Counted from the stretch's first letter, positions 1 through 8,524 are shown. The stretch is DNA of 64,000 nucleotides from Bacillus norwichensis (GCF_014836955.1 NZ_JACSPV010000009.1:52407-116406); one strand, 5' to 3'. Program-made: numbers and translations. Notes: generated by a model from the letters alone, not told the origin.

Positions 1-97
1 CATATAAAGTCTCCAACTCTCATATAAAGTCTCCAACTCTCATATAAAGTCTCCAACTCTCATATAAAGTCTCCAACTCTCATATAAAGTCTCCAAC
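1..97. repeat. 20-bp tandem repeat, about 4.9 copies, cut by window edge
   Basis: The unit catataaagtctccaactct is repeated without change at 1-20, 21-40, 41-60 and 61-80, and a 17-base partial copy ends at 97. The array runs off the left edge, so its true length is unknown. The 20-bp unit is not a multiple of three, so it does not encode a simple peptide repeat. It lies just upstream of the ypgR-like gene. Length variation between strains is plausible, but function is unknown. Confidence 0.95.
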
Positions 98-211
98 CGT
101 CTAAAAACGAATGGTTTCTGGGCACAATCCCATTATTAGTTGATAAGTGATGGCTATGGTACAATGGGCGTGTGGATATTAAAACGATTACTTTCGGGAA
201 AGGTGGATTGC

Positions 212-1348
212 ATGAAAATAAAAACAATTGAACCGACACCAAGTCCAAACACGATGAAGGTAATTTTAAACGAAGAGCTTGAAGCGGGTGTCAGCAACAA
301 CTATAAAAAAGAGCATATTGATTCGGCTCCGCCGTATATTAAGCAGATTCTTCAAATAGATGGAGTCAAGGGCGTTTACCATGTCGCTGATTTTTTGGCT
401 ATAGAGAGAAATGGCAAATTTCACTGGGAAGAAATTTTACCGAAAGTTAGAGAAGTGTTTGGAGAAGAGGCGGATACTTCAAATGACGGACAAATCAAGG
501 CAGATGAACATTACGGTGAGGTAGAGGTCCAGGTGCAAATGTTTAAGGGTATTCCACTCCAGGTTAAGCTATCAACAGGAACGGAAGAAAAAAGATTTGG
601 ACTGCCGAACCGTTTTGCTGATGCCATGTCATCGGTACAATCGGAAGGGGATAATTATGTCCTGTTGAGAAAATGGAAAGACATGGGAGTCAGATACGGT
701 GATCTTGATGAGATTGGACAACAGGTCACAGAAGAATTGGGCGCTGCATATCCTGGCGAAAGATTGAGACAGATTATATCAGATGCCAATAGGCCTGATG
801 GCCAAAACGCGATTCAAACAAGAAGGTTGATCAAGCTCACTCCAGAAATGCTTGACGAGTCTGATTGGCGGAAAAGATATCAACTGTTAGAGCAAATGGA
901 CACGCCTGTGATGGAGGATATTCCGGTGCTTGAAAAAGCTCTGCATGATGAAAAATCTTCCATACGGCGACTTGCTGTTGTTTATCTTGGCATGATAGAG
1001 GATAAATGCGTTCTCCCTCTTTTATATGAAGGATTGCACGATCAGACGGTCACAGTAAGAAGAACGGCAGGTGATTGTCTTTCGGATCTTGGCTTTGTTG
1101 AAGCCATGGAGGAAATGAGTCAAGCATTGAAGGATAAAAGCAAAATTGTCCGTTGGCGCGCTGCGATGTTCCTGTACGAAGTGGGGGATGAGCGAGTTTT
1201 GCCAGCTCTTAAAGAAGCGGAAAATGATCCGGAATTTGAAGTCCAACTGCAAGTGAAAATGGCTATTGAGCGCATTGAAGGCGGGGAAGAGGCCAAAGGA
1301 TCAGTTTGGAAACAAATGACGGAAGCAAGGAAACAAATTTCAAAGTAA
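212..1348 (+). CDS. ypgR: Conserved virulence factor C-like protein, HEAT repeats (YpgR/CvfC)
   Basis: The product has 378 residues. The N-terminal half (about 1-95) resembles the NIF-type scaffold domain of the CvfC/YpgR family, followed by a linker region, and the C-terminal third (about 225-350) shows HEAT/PBS-lyase-like helical repeats, for example SSIRRLAVVYLGMI and KIVRWRAAMFLYEVGDE. I chose the ATG at 212 because AAGGTGG stands 7 bases upstream; an in-frame TTG at 140 lacks a good ribosome site. A possible -10 element TACAAT lies at 160-165. The bacilliredoxin gene follows after 18 bases, so the two are likely co-transcribed, as in B. subtilis where ypgR and yphP are neighbours. The exact molecular role is unknown; the Staphylococcus homologue affects virulence and RNA-related phenotypes. 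Confidence 0.85.
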   Translation: MKIKTIEPTPSPNTMKVILNEELEAGVSNNYKKEHIDSAPPYIKQILQIDGVKGVYHVADFLAIERNGKFHWEEILPKVREVFGEEADTSNDGQIKADEHYGEVEVQVQMFKGIPLQVKLSTGTEEKRFGLPNRFADAMSSVQSEGDNYVLLRKWKDMGVRYGDLDEIGQQVTEELGAAYPGERLRQIISDANRPDGQNAIQTRRLIKLTPEMLDESDWRKRYQLLEQMDTPVMEDIPVLEKALHDEKSSIRRLAVVYLGMIEDKCVLPLLYEGLHDQTVTVRRTAGDCLSDLGFVEAMEEMSQALKDKSKIVRWRAAMFLYEVGDERVLPALKEAENDPEFEVQLQVKMAIERIEGGEEAKGSVWKQMTEARKQISK

Positions 1349-1366
1349 AGAGATGGAGGAATGACT

Positions 1367-1804
1367 ATGTCGATGGCATATGAGGAATATATGAAGCAAG
1401 TGGTCAAGCCGATGAGAGAAGAGCTTGTCCGTTCGAATTTCAAGGAGCTCTTGACTCCTGAAGAAGTTGAAGAGTTCATGAATAATGCAGCAGGGACCAC
1501 CCTTGTTGTGGTTAACTCAGTCTGCGGCTGTGCTGCTGGGCTTGCGAGGCCGGCGGCTATCAAAGCAATTGAGGAAAGCTCTGTAACGCCTAATCAGCTT
1601 GTAACGGTTTTTGCTGGCCAGGAAAGGGAAGCGACCGCGAAAATGCGTGAGTATTTTACTGGATATGAACCATCATCACCTTCAATTGCGCTCCTACAAG
1701 GAAAAGAAGTTGTTCATTTCATCCCAAGGGAAGATATCGAGGGGAATGAAGTGGAACATATCGTAGACAACATAAAAAACGCTTTTGAAAAAAACTGTAA
1801 GTAA
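1367..1804 (+). CDS. brxA: Bacilliredoxin BrxA/BrxB family (YphP)
   Basis: This 145-residue thioredoxin-fold protein carries the hallmark CGC active site at residues 53-55 in NSVCGCAAG. Bacilliredoxins remove bacillithiol from S-bacillithiolated proteins, so the organism probably makes bacillithiol. Its length equals that of YphP. AGGAGG directly abuts an ATG at 1361, leaving no spacing, so the ATG at 1367 (starting MSMAYEEYM) with 7-base spacing is preferred. It follows the ypgR-like gene and ends just before a strong inverted repeat. BrxA and BrxB are paralogues; synteny with ypgR supports BrxA. Confidence 0.92.
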   Translation: MSMAYEEYMKQVVKPMREELVRSNFKELLTPEEVEEFMNNAAGTTLVVVNSVCGCAAGLARPAAIKAIEESSVTPNQLVTVFAGQEREATAKMREYFTGYEPSSPSIALLQGKEVVHFIPREDIEGNEVEHIVDNIKNAFEKNCK

Positions 1805-1806
1805 AA

Positions 1807-1851
1807 GGATTAAGAGCTTTGGGCACATGAGTAGCCCAAAGCTCTTAATCC
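1807..1851. terminator. Bidirectional terminator, perfect 18-bp stem
   Basis: Bases 1807-1824 and 1834-1851 form a perfect 18-bp inverted repeat around a 9-base loop. There is no long T-run on the plus side. On the minus strand the hairpin is followed by TTTTAC and then a T7 stretch, and it contains the stop codon of the small minus-strand gene at 1845-1916. It probably separates the convergent brxA and small-peptide transcripts. Confidence 0.8.
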
Positions 1852-1916
1852 GCAATTGATAAATAAACAAAAAAGCCTAGTAAAGCAATTAGTCCAATTG
1901 AAATTAATGCAGTCAT
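1845..1916 (-). CDS. 23-residue hydrophobic membrane peptide
   Basis: On the minus strand, AAGGAGGG (1923-1930) stands 6 bases before an ATG at 1916 that opens a 23-codon frame. The peptide starts MTALISIGLIALLG, continues FFVYLSIAD and stops at TAA inside the bidirectional terminator hairpin. Nearly the whole chain is one predicted membrane helix with a short acidic end. A TATAAT-like -10 element lies upstream at about 1948-1953 on the minus strand. The strong ribosome site, a plausible promoter and a terminator directly at the stop argue for a real gene. It resembles in style the tiny membrane proteins of Bacillus (CydS-like or YjcZ-like) but I do not recognise the family. Confidence 0.65.
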   Translation of the reverse strand: MTALISIGLIALLGFFVYLSIAD

Positions 1917-2082
1917 CCATGACCCTCCTTATACAAAACAATACTCATATTATACCTCAACTTAAAATTTTTACCATTCATAACTTAAAAATCTTTCTTA
2001 TAGGGCAATTCATTCGCATTTCATCAGGCAGTGAACACAATGAAATTCTTCTTCTAGCATTCTCTGTATCTCATGTTAAGTA

Positions 2083-2091
2083 TGGTATAAT
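2083..2091 (+). promoter_or_regulatory. Extended -10 promoter of the ATLF-like protease gene
   Basis: TGGTATAAT is an extended -10 element (TGnTATAAT). The start codon of the secreted protease lies 43 bases downstream. No convincing -35 hexamer is visible at the usual distance. Confidence 0.6.
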
Positions 2092-2133
2092 TTAGACTAT
2101 CCTCAACATAAAGAAGAGAAGAGGCAGCCTAGA

Positions 2134-2820
2134 ATGCGCAAAATTTCATTAATCCTTCTTATTATACCTATCTTATTTCTTAATTCTGACTTTTCCAAAG
2201 CCATCAATATCGGGAAGCCGCTTGGCGAGAGCGAGCTTTATAGTTTGTTAGCTTTGCAGTCAGGGAAACTGCTTAAAGATACCATCATACTGCCGGAAAA
2301 AGAATTTGATAAAGAAGAAGCGGCTAAAATTATCAAGAGGTTGGATCACTTGCCGACTTCTATTTTATCTAATATAAACGAAAATGGAATTAAAATTATT
2401 CTTTTTGATGGAAAACTGACGGATCAGCCTTTTACAGAGAATTTAAAAGGAAAGGTGCCAAGGGGTTATCCAGAAACTATCTTATGGGATGATTTGCCAG
2501 GGGCTGGCGGATCACAATATGTTTTTGTCAAAATTGGCTCAAGTGAAAAAGGAAAAGGCCACAGCTCTGTAAATTTGGAATATCATGAGCTTGCGCATTC
2601 CCTTCAGAGATTTTCTTATAATCATGAAAAAGCTGACAAAATCATAACGCAAACGTGGAAAGAGGAAGCTGGCGTCCTATTTCCGAAGCGGGATTATTTT
2701 CTTGATTATAAAGAAGAGTATTTTGCTGAATGTTTCGCTTATTACTTTTATTCGAAAGAGACCCGGGAACAATTGAAAATGAAAGCCCCAAAGATGTATA
2801 CTTTCTTAAACAGTTTATAA
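2134..2820 (+). CDS. Secreted anthrax lethal factor-like (ATLF) metalloprotease
   Basis: The product has 228 residues. An N-terminal signal peptide (about 1-23: positive MRK, hydrophobic core, cleavage near SKA) is followed by a single zinc-protease domain. The zinc motif HELAH is at 151-155, and the third-ligand motif EEYFAECF at 194-201 supplies E195, matching the EFFAEAF block of lethal factor. The C-terminal [10 protein letters not shown] also matches the end of the lethal factor catalytic domain. Stand-alone ATLF domains include Pro-Pro endopeptidases acting on surface proteins, so an extracellular processing role is likely. It has its own promoter and lies 19 bases before thyA. Substrate is unknown. 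Confidence 0.8.
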   Translation: MRKISLILLIIPILFLNSDFSKAINIGKPLGESELYSLLALQSGKLLKDTIILPEKEFDKEEAAKIIKRLDHLPTSILSNINENGIKIILFDGKLTDQPFTENLKGKVPRGYPETILWDDLPGAGGSQYVFVKIGSSEKGKGHSSVNLEYHELAHSLQRFSYNHEKADKIITQTWKEEAGVLFPKRDYFLDYKEEYFAECFAYYFYSKETREQLKMKAPKMYTFLNSL

Positions 2821-2839
2821 TAAAGCGAGGGTGTTTTTT

Positions 2840-3634
2840 ATGAAGCAGTATTTGGAATTATGCAATCATGTACTTAAAAATGGAACATTGAAGGAAGATC
2901 GGACAGGGACTGGAACAATCAGTACTTTTGGATATCAAATGAGGTTTGATCTGCAGGAAGGCTTTCCACTCTTGACCACAAAAAAACTCCATGTGAAATC
3001 AATTATTCATGAGCTGCTTTGGTTTTTAGCTGGAGATACAAATGTGAAATATCTGCAGGATCATGGGGTTAGGATTTGGAATGAATGGGCTGATGAATCT
3101 GGCGACCTTGGTCCTGTTTATGGAAAGCAGTGGCGTTCATGGCAGGGAGCTAACGGAGAAACAGTAGATCAGATTAAAGATATACTAGATCAGCTTAGCA
3201 CAAAACCAGACTCTCGAAGAATGATCGTAAATGCCTGGAATGTAGGGGAGCTTGATAAGATGGCGTTGCCGCCTTGTCATTGTCTATTTCAATTCTATGT
3301 TTCAGATGGGAAACTCTCCTGCCAGTTATATCAGCGTTCTGCCGATATTTTTTTAGGCGTGCCATTTAATATAGCTTCCTATGCTCTATTGACCATGATG
3401 ATGGCACAGGTTACGGGTCTGGAGCTTGGAGAATTTGTCCATACACTGGGCGATGCACATATATATAAGAACCATATCGAGCAGGTGGAACTGCAGTTAA
3501 CAAGAGAACCAGGCCCACTTCCAAAAATGATCATCAATCCGGATGTAAAGGATTTGTTCGCATTCACCTTTGAAGATTTTTCATTGGAAGATTATAATGC
3601 TCAACCACATATAAAAGGAGCCGTGAGTGTATGA
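2840..3634 (+). CDS. thyA: Thymidylate synthase (ThyA type)
   Basis: The 264-residue protein has the length of E. coli ThyA and the catalytic cysteine C146 in [10 protein letters not shown]. It converts dUMP to dTMP using methylenetetrahydrofolate, which becomes dihydrofolate. Other family blocks are visible: the phosphate-binding DRTGTGT near the N terminus, GPVYGKQWR, and the nucleotide-binding [18 protein letters not shown] region. The ATG at 2840 follows GAGGGTG; an upstream GTG at 2831 overlaps the ribosome site. The next gene, dfrA, overlaps by four bases (ATGA), so the dihydrofolate product is recycled by a translationally coupled partner. Confidence 0.97.
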   Translation: MKQYLELCNHVLKNGTLKEDRTGTGTISTFGYQMRFDLQEGFPLLTTKKLHVKSIIHELLWFLAGDTNVKYLQDHGVRIWNEWADESGDLGPVYGKQWRSWQGANGETVDQIKDILDQLSTKPDSRRMIVNAWNVGELDKMALPPCHCLFQFYVSDGKLSCQLYQRSADIFLGVPFNIASYALLTMMMAQVTGLELGEFVHTLGDAHIYKNHIEQVELQLTREPGPLPKMIINPDVKDLFAFTFEDFSLEDYNAQPHIKGAVSV

Positions 3635-4116
3635 TTTCTTTTTTGTGGGCCCAAGATGAAAATGGACTGATCGGAAATAATAATGACCTTCCTTGGAGCT
3701 TACCAGCCGATTTAAAGTATTTCAAAGAAACGACAATGGGCCATCCGATTGTAATGGGAAGAAAAACGTATGAATCTATCGGCAGGCCATTGCCTGGACG
3801 CACAAATATCATCTTGACAAGAGATCAGGATTATCAGGCTGAAGGTTGTCTCGTTTTTCATGCCAGAGAAGACCTGCTTGAATGGATTAAGGAAAAAGGA
3901 TCAGAAGTATTCATCACCGGCGGTTCTGAAATATTTAAACTTTTTCTGGAAGACGCTGACCGATTGTATGTTACAAAGATCGGGGCTACATTTGAGGGCA
4001 ATACATATTTTCCTGAACTTGATTGGAAAAAGTGGCGGTTAGTTTCTGCTGAAGAAGGCCCGAAAGATGAAAAAAATCCATATGATTATGAGTTCCAAAT
4101 ATACGAACGGGATTAA
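3631..4116 (+). CDS. dfrA: Dihydrofolate reductase
   Basis: This 161-residue enzyme reduces dihydrofolate to tetrahydrofolate with NADPH. Visible family motifs are the N-terminal [21 protein letters not shown], the acidic active-site residue in LPADLKYF, the NADPH-binding [15 protein letters not shown] and the late GGSEIF block. The start overlaps the thyA stop by four bases, giving the classic thyA-dfrA pair of Bacillus. A terminator hairpin follows immediately. The length and motifs are those of a housekeeping chromosomal enzyme rather than a trimethoprim-resistance variant. Confidence 0.96.
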   Translation: MISFLWAQDENGLIGNNNDLPWSLPADLKYFKETTMGHPIVMGRKTYESIGRPLPGRTNIILTRDQDYQAEGCLVFHAREDLLEWIKEKGSEVFITGGSEIFKLFLEDADRLYVTKIGATFEGNTYFPELDWKKWRLVSAEEGPKDEKNPYDYEFQIYERD

Positions 4117-4144
4117 AAAAGCGAACCGGTGTGTTCGCTTTTTC
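4115..4144 (+). terminator. Rho-independent terminator after thyA-dfrA
   Basis: AAAAAAGCGAAC and GTTCGCTTTTTC form a stem directly after the dfrA stop codon, with a T-run closing the hairpin. Confidence 0.85.
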
Positions 4145-4195
4145 TTATGCTAGCTCGCAAATAAAAGTATCAGCTCTGAGGATGTGTAGTATACA

Positions 4196-5032
4196 GTGAT
4201 TAAAATTGTGACAGATTCAAGCAGTGACTTGACGACAGAGGAAGCGAATGAACTGGAAGTGATGATTGTTCCCCTAACTATATCCATTGGAGAGGAGTCC
4301 TTTTTGGATGGCGTTGATATAACTCCAGAAGAATTCATTCAAAAAATGAATAATTCGAAGGAGTTCCCAAAAAGCTCACAACCAGCGATTGGTGAATTGA
4401 TTAAGCTGTATAGTCAGTTGACAGAGGACGGGAGTGAGGTCTTGTCTATTCACTTATCTGGGAAGCTAAGCGGAACAGCAGAATCAGCGAAGACAGCTGC
4501 AAAGATGGCTGACGGAAAAGTAAATGTGGTAGATTCCCTATTTATCTCCAAAGCGTTGGGCTTTCAAGTTAGGGAAGCGGCAAAAATGGCGAAGGAAGGA
4601 CGCAGCGCAGACGAAATCATACGAAAAATACATGAGATTAGAAAAAATACCCATTTATTTGTTGTTGTCGATACTTTGGAGAATCTCGTTAAAGGCGGAC
4701 GCATTGGGAAAGGGACTGCACTAATTGGCTCTATTTTGAATATTAAGCCGATCGCCATCCTGGAAGATGGGGAGTATTCCCCGGTCGCTAAGGTTCGAAG
4801 TCAATCACAGGCAATCAAATATATTGTGAAACAGTTTATGAAAGACGTGAAAGGGAAAACAATAAAATATGCTAGCATTGCTCATGCGAATGGACTGGAT
4901 TTCGCCATAAAATTGAAAGAGCAAATTGAGGAAAAGGCAGATTTCCACTCTATTGAGATACTTTGGACCAGCCCAGTCATCAGCACTCATACTGGACAAG
5001 GAGCTATCGGCTTTTCATATTTTGCAGAATGA
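4196..5032 (+). CDS. DegV family fatty-acid-binding protein
   Basis: The product has 278 residues, the usual DegV length. It opens with the family signature IKIVTDSSSDL and contains the conserved SSQPAIGEL, IHLSGKLSGT, VVDTLENLVKGGRIGK and C-terminal HTGQGAIG blocks. DegV proteins bind single fatty acids; several act as FakB subunits of the fatty acid kinase. The start is a GTG at 4196, with GAGGATG somewhat far upstream. It stands alone between the dfrA terminator and the ypmR promoter. Which fatty acid or kinase it serves cannot be told. Confidence 0.9.
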   Translation: MIKIVTDSSSDLTTEEANELEVMIVPLTISIGEESFLDGVDITPEEFIQKMNNSKEFPKSSQPAIGELIKLYSQLTEDGSEVLSIHLSGKLSGTAESAKTAAKMADGKVNVVDSLFISKALGFQVREAAKMAKEGRSADEIIRKIHEIRKNTHLFVVVDTLENLVKGGRIGKGTALIGSILNIKPIAILEDGEYSPVAKVRSQSQAIKYIVKQFMKDVKGKTIKYASIAHANGLDFAIKLKEQIEEKADFHSIEILWTSPVISTHTGQGAIGFSYFAE

Positions 5033-5128
5033 CCAAAAATAGTTATAAAGATCGCTTCTAGATGGGACGCACGGAACAGATGCTTTCTTTAATGGTTTAT
5101 ATATCTTTTTATCCTAAACTGCATATGA

Positions 5129-5137
5129 TGTTATAAT
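5129..5137 (+). promoter_or_regulatory. Extended -10 promoter of ypmR-ypmS
   Basis: TGTTATAAT is an extended -10 element 35 bases before the ypmR start codon. The -35 side is poorly conserved. Confidence 0.55.
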
Positions 5138-5171
5138 GAAAGCATTTAAATAAAGTGAGTGGGCAAGCCAA

Positions 5172-5948
5172 ATGAAAAAAATTGTATTTGCATTAATTTG
5201 CTTCATATTATTTCTTTCCGGGTGTGCAAATCAAATAAGGGAACTGACTAAGAAAGAAACGGCAATAGAAGAAAAACAGACGCCTCCCGCAGATTTTATT
5301 CCTCATGACATGAAGATAGTTTCTGTTGGGGATTCTTTGACCCAAGGAGTAGGCTCTGATGATCATCTTGGAGGATATATTCCCTTCTTAAAAGCGACCC
5401 TTGAGGAATTGAAAGGCATCAACAAAGCAGAATTTGCCAATCACGGCAAAAAAGGAAACAGAACGGACCAATTATTAAAGCGCCTAAAGCAGCCGAAGGT
5501 TATGTCAGACATCATGGATGCGGATTTGGTCATCATCACAATTGGCGGCAATGATGTCATGCAGGTTTTTAGAGAAAACCTCCTAGGTCTTAAACTGAAT
5601 AAATTCATTAAAGCAGAAGATGAATATAAAGGCAGGCTTGATAACATATTAACTTTGATAAGGAGTTATAACAGCGATGCTGATATTATTCTCGTCGGAA
5701 TCTATAATCCCTTTATTAAATGGTTTTCGGATATAAAAGAAATGGATCAAATTATCGACAACTGGAACAAGGTGAGTTCTGAAACGATCGCAGAGTTTGA
5801 TCATGCGCTCTTTGTACCTGTCGCAGACATATTTGAAAATAATGAGGAGAGTCTGCTTTATACGGATTATTTTCATCCTAACACTCGAGGGTATGAGCTG
5901 ATTGCAGAGCGGATTTATGATTACTTAAATGCCGAAAGAAGATTTTAA
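5172..5948 (+). CDS. ypmR: GDSL/SGNH-hydrolase lipoprotein (YpmR)
   Basis: A 258-residue lipoprotein with lipobox LSGC, lipidated cysteine at residue 18. The SGNH hydrolase blocks are in order: VGDSLTQGVG (catalytic Ser), a glycine/asparagine block near ANHGKKGN, IGGNDV (block III) and DYFHPNTRGY (Asp-His of block V). It should be an esterase or acyl hydrolase on the outer face of the membrane. A DegV protein lies upstream and ypmS follows after 30 bases, the order seen in B. subtilis (degV-type gene, ypmR, ypmS). Natural substrate unknown. Confidence 0.9.
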   Translation: MKKIVFALICFILFLSGCANQIRELTKKETAIEEKQTPPADFIPHDMKIVSVGDSLTQGVGSDDHLGGYIPFLKATLEELKGINKAEFANHGKKGNRTDQLLKRLKQPKVMSDIMDADLVIITIGGNDVMQVFRENLLGLKLNKFIKAEDEYKGRLDNILTLIRSYNSDADIILVGIYNPFIKWFSDIKEMDQIIDNWNKVSSETIAEFDHALFVPVADIFENNEESLLYTDYFHPNTRGYELIAERIYDYLNAERRF

Positions 5949-5978
5949 GTTGGAAGATTGCAGTACGGGGGAAAAATA

Positions 5979-6563
5979 ATGGGTGATAAAAACTATTGGA
6001 AAATCGGCTTTTTAATCTTGGCTGCCGTGAACTTGATATTCATTTGCGGAATAGGGTTACTTCTGTTTTTGTCTTCGGATCAAACAGAAATTCCCAAAAA
6101 TACAACTGACACAAGCACTTACTCTGAATTTACTATAGAGACCCGTAAAGAGGATTTGAACGACCTTATTAATTATTATATAGAAGAGGAAGGGTTAAAT
6201 GGTCCCATCCACTATAATGTCTTTTTGACTGATGAGGTTGAGCTTTATGGAGAGGTTTCAGTATTTTCACAAGCGCTGCAGTTGAAAATGACTTTTGAAC
6301 CTAAAGCATTAGACAATGGTGATTTGGTACTGGAACAGAAAGATGTTTATTTGGGCGATGTAAAATTACCAGTCTCTTATATCATGAAGTTTATCCGGGA
6401 TGCCTATAAATTACCGTCGTGGGTCATCATTCAGCCAAATGATCAGCAAATATATGTGGCATTGCAGGAAATGAGGCTTAACAATGGAATTCAGGTAAGG
6501 GTGCAGGAATTTGACCTTGCAAGAGATCGGATATCCATGAAGATGCTCGTCCCTACTGAATAG
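5979..6563 (+). CDS. ypmS: YpmS family membrane-anchored protein (DUF2140)
   Basis: A 194-residue protein with an N-terminal membrane segment at about 8-32 and an extracytoplasmic domain. The C-terminal part contains the family-like YIMKFIRDAYKLPSWV and VQEFDLARDRISM stretches. The ATG at 5979 lies 8 bases after GGGGG; an in-frame TTG at 5958 lacks a ribosome site. It follows ypmR closely and is probably co-transcribed. YpmS family function is unknown; the pairing with a surface hydrolase suggests an envelope role. Confidence 0.85.
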   Translation: MGDKNYWKIGFLILAAVNLIFICGIGLLLFLSSDQTEIPKNTTDTSTYSEFTIETRKEDLNDLINYYIEEEGLNGPIHYNVFLTDEVELYGEVSVFSQALQLKMTFEPKALDNGDLVLEQKDVYLGDVKLPVSYIMKFIRDAYKLPSWVIIQPNDQQIYVALQEMRLNNGIQVRVQEFDLARDRISMKMLVPTE

Positions 6564-6592
6564 AATAATGAGTCGTAAAAGGAGGAGTAGCA

Positions 6593-7144
6593 ATGAAAAT
6601 GGACGATCAGCTGCAATTGGCAACATTTGCTGGAGGTTGCTTCTGGTGTATGGTGAAACCGTTTGACGAGATGCCTGGCATCGAGAAGGTCGTGTCAGGC
6701 TACACAGGAGGAACAGTCGAAAATCCTACCTATGAGCAAGTCTGTTCAGGTGTGACTGGCCATACGGAAGCTGTACAAATCACCTTTGACCCGACAGTTA
6801 TTTCATACAGCAAACTGATGGAGTTATACTGGCTGCAAATAGACCCGACCGATGCAGAAGGACAATTTTATGACCGAGGAGATTCTTATCGTCCGGCCAT
6901 TTTTTATCATAATGAAGAGCAAAGGGCTATTGCAGAGGAATCAAAGGCAAATTTGGACAAAAGCGGGAAATTTTCTAAGCCTATCGTTGTTGCAATCGAG
7001 CCAGCTAAGCCATTTTATGAAGCAGAAGAATATCATCAGCAGTTTTATCAGAAAAACCCTGAACGTTACATGGCTTATCAGCACGGTTCAGGAAGAGCAC
7101 GATTTATTGAGCGATATTGGGGTGAACACAATGGATCAAAATGA
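6593..7144 (+). CDS. msrA: Peptide methionine sulfoxide reductase MsrA
   Basis: A 183-residue enzyme that reduces the S epimer of methionine sulfoxide. The catalytic motif GCFWC is at 15-19 with nucleophile C16. Further family blocks are [15 protein letters not shown] and [19 protein letters not shown] stands 7 bases before the ATG. The 3' end overlaps msrB by 14 bases, so the two reductases are translationally coupled and repair both epimers. The order ypmR-ypmS-msrA-msrB matches Bacillus chromosomes. Confidence 0.96.
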   Translation: MKMDDQLQLATFAGGCFWCMVKPFDEMPGIEKVVSGYTGGTVENPTYEQVCSGVTGHTEAVQITFDPTVISYSKLMELYWLQIDPTDAEGQFYDRGDSYRPAIFYHNEEQRAIAEESKANLDKSGKFSKPIVVAIEPAKPFYEAEEYHQQFYQKNPERYMAYQHGSGRARFIERYWGEHNGSK

Positions 7145-7556
7145 GCTTAAAAATAAATTGACGCCGCTTCAATATGAAGTGACCCAAAATAATGGAACTG
7201 AGCCTCCTTTTCATAATAAATATTGGAATAATAAGGCGGAAGGAATTTATGTAGATATCATTTCAGGAAAACCTTTGTTCAGCTCAAAGGACCAATATGA
7301 TGCTGGCTGCGGTTGGCCAAGCTTTACTAAACCGATAGAAGACAGTGAAGTATTGGAAAAAAAGGATTTTACTCACGGGATGATAAGAACAGAAGTAAGA
7401 AGCAAGACTGCCGATTCCCATTTAGGTCATGTGTTTCCAGATGGCCCCGGTCCGGCTGGGCTTAGGTACTGCATCAATTCTGCTTCTTTACGCTTCATTC
7501 CAAAAGAAGAACTGGAAAAGGAAGGTTTCGGTGAATTTAAAAAGATGTTTGAATAG
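7131..7556 (+). CDS. msrB: Peptide methionine sulfoxide reductase MsrB
   Basis: A 141-residue enzyme for the R epimer of methionine sulfoxide. The catalytic cysteine is C114 in [21 protein letters not shown] and [10 protein letters not shown] are other conserved blocks. The two CxxC zinc sites of many MsrB proteins are absent, as in other Bacillus enzymes. The ATG at 7131 lies inside the end of msrA (14-base overlap); the reading frame stays open upstream, but that part does not resemble MsrB. Translation probably depends on coupling to msrA. Confidence 0.95.
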   Translation: MDQNELKNKLTPLQYEVTQNNGTEPPFHNKYWNNKAEGIYVDIISGKPLFSSKDQYDAGCGWPSFTKPIEDSEVLEKKDFTHGMIRTEVRSKTADSHLGHVFPDGPGPAGLRYCINSASLRFIPKEELEKEGFGEFKKMFE

Positions 7557-7680
7557 CCTATACCTCTGAGCCAATATCCCTCATTTATTAAAAAAATAGG
7601 CAAAAGCACATGCGGTCCACAAAACACCTACATAGTATATGGATGAAGAGACTATAAGAAATGAAATGAGGAGTGATGAC

Positions 7681-7866
7681 ATGTACGGTGGATATGGTGG
7701 ATATGGCGGATTCGGTGGTTGTGGATGCGACGGTGGCTTTGTATCCCCAGCATTTGGATATGGCGGAGGATGTGGAGTAGGTGGAGTCGGATTTGGAGGC
7801 GGCTTTGCACTGATTGTTGTGCTGTTCATCCTGTTGATCATTATTGGCGCTTGCTGGTGTTTCTAA
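7681..7866 (+). CDS. YjcZ-type tiny glycine-rich membrane protein
   Basis: A 61-residue protein. Residues 1-38 are a glycine/tyrosine/cysteine-rich tract (GGYGGYGGFGGCGC type), and residues 40-61 form one membrane helix, FALIVVLFILLIIIGA, ending CWCF. This is the architecture of the YjcZ/tiny-transmembrane family found in spores of Bacillus. GAGGAG precedes the ATG at 7681; an upstream in-frame ATG at 7639 would add an unrelated acidic leader and is less likely. A terminator follows. Five cysteines are unusual for so short a protein. Confidence 0.85.
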   Translation: MYGGYGGYGGFGGCGCDGGFVSPAFGYGGGCGVGGVGFGGGFALIVVLFILLIIIGACWCF

Positions 7867-7893
7867 AAATATAGATGAGAAATTGGAAATTTC

Positions 7894-7932
7894 TAAAAAA
7901 GTGGGCCTCCTGAATAAATAGGGGGCTTTTTG
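7894..7932 (+). terminator. Terminator after the YjcZ-type gene
   Basis: An A-rich left arm, GCCTCC, a loop, GGGGGC and TTTTT form an imperfect hairpin with a T-run, 28 bases after the stop codon. Confidence 0.65.
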
Positions 7933-8044
7933 AAACTGGTTAAGCATACTATTATAGAAAGACAACCTCAGGAGTTTTTTGTTTACAGAAATAGGATAAT
8001 CAGCTATATTGAATGAACAACACAGCTGAAAGGCGTATGGAATC

Positions 8045-8272
8045 ATGAAGAAATCTTTTTATCATTTTTTACTTAAATACCGGCAGCCTGGGTCAAAAGA
8101 TGATTTAAGCTCTTTTGCTGAAGAAGTATATAAGGATCATGGTTTTCCAAAGGATTCATTGGATTACTATGAAATCAGCGATTACCTTGAATTGAATGGA
8201 GGATATCAAACAACGCTGTCGGTCTTCGATGAAGCTTGGGAATTGTACTTGGAAGCAGAGAGCAAAAAATAG
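8045..8272 (+). CDS. yozE: YozE family SAM-like protein (UPF0346)
   Basis: A 75-residue soluble protein recognisable as YozE by MKKSFYHFLLKYR at the start and the SFAEEVYKDHGFPK and YEISDYLELNG blocks. The fold is a small helical SAM-like domain. The function is unknown. The ribosome site is weak (ATGGA just before the ATG). A yozD-like gene follows after 21 bases, as in other bacilli, which supports both calls. Confidence 0.9.
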   Translation: MKKSFYHFLLKYRQPGSKDDLSSFAEEVYKDHGFPKDSLDYYEISDYLELNGGYQTTLSVFDEAWELYLEAESKK

Positions 8273-8293
8273 AAAATAAAGGGGCGGAATGAA

Positions 8294-8464
8294 ATGTGTG
8301 AAATCGATGTGTTTATTGATACAGAAGAAATTGCTGATTTTTTTTACCAAGAACTCATCAAAAGGGGTTTCATTCCTGCAGAAGACGAGATTAGGGAGCT
8401 CGCTGATATTACGTTTGAATATTTATTGAAAAAAGATATCATTGCTGAAGAATGGGATGAATGA
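8294..8464 (+). CDS. yozD: YozD family small acidic protein
   Basis: A 56-residue acidic protein beginning MCEIDVFIDTEEIADFFYQE and ending EEWDE. It resembles YozD of B. subtilis in length, charge and the TEEIADFFY block. GGGGCGGAATGAA precedes the start. It has no membrane segment and an unknown function. The yozE-yozD pair likely forms one transcript. Confidence 0.75.
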   Translation: MCEIDVFIDTEEIADFFYQELIKRGFIPAEDEIRELADITFEYLLKKDIIAEEWDE

Positions 8465-8474
8465 TCGATAAGAA

Positions 8475-8524
8475 AGGCGCAAGGCGTTGAGCGCCTGTCA
8501 GGCTCAGAACGTGACATCCTGTAC
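8475..8524. repeat. Dispersed intergenic repeat, copy 1
   Basis: The block contains caggctcagaac followed by gtgacatcctgt (8499-8522), matching 20 of 24 positions at 44461-44484. A third region at 58562-58600 shares other words with the second copy. All three are intergenic, as expected for a short genome-dispersed repeat of the bcr type. Confidence 0.55.

Noticed and set aside
1..97. CRISPR array
   Set aside because: The 20-bp units are contiguous with no unique spacers, and no cas gene is near; it is a tandem repeat.
1856..2095. 79-residue plus-strand frame
   Set aside because: It has no ribosome site, starts in the terminator region and runs antisense across the small membrane peptide gene and its promoter.
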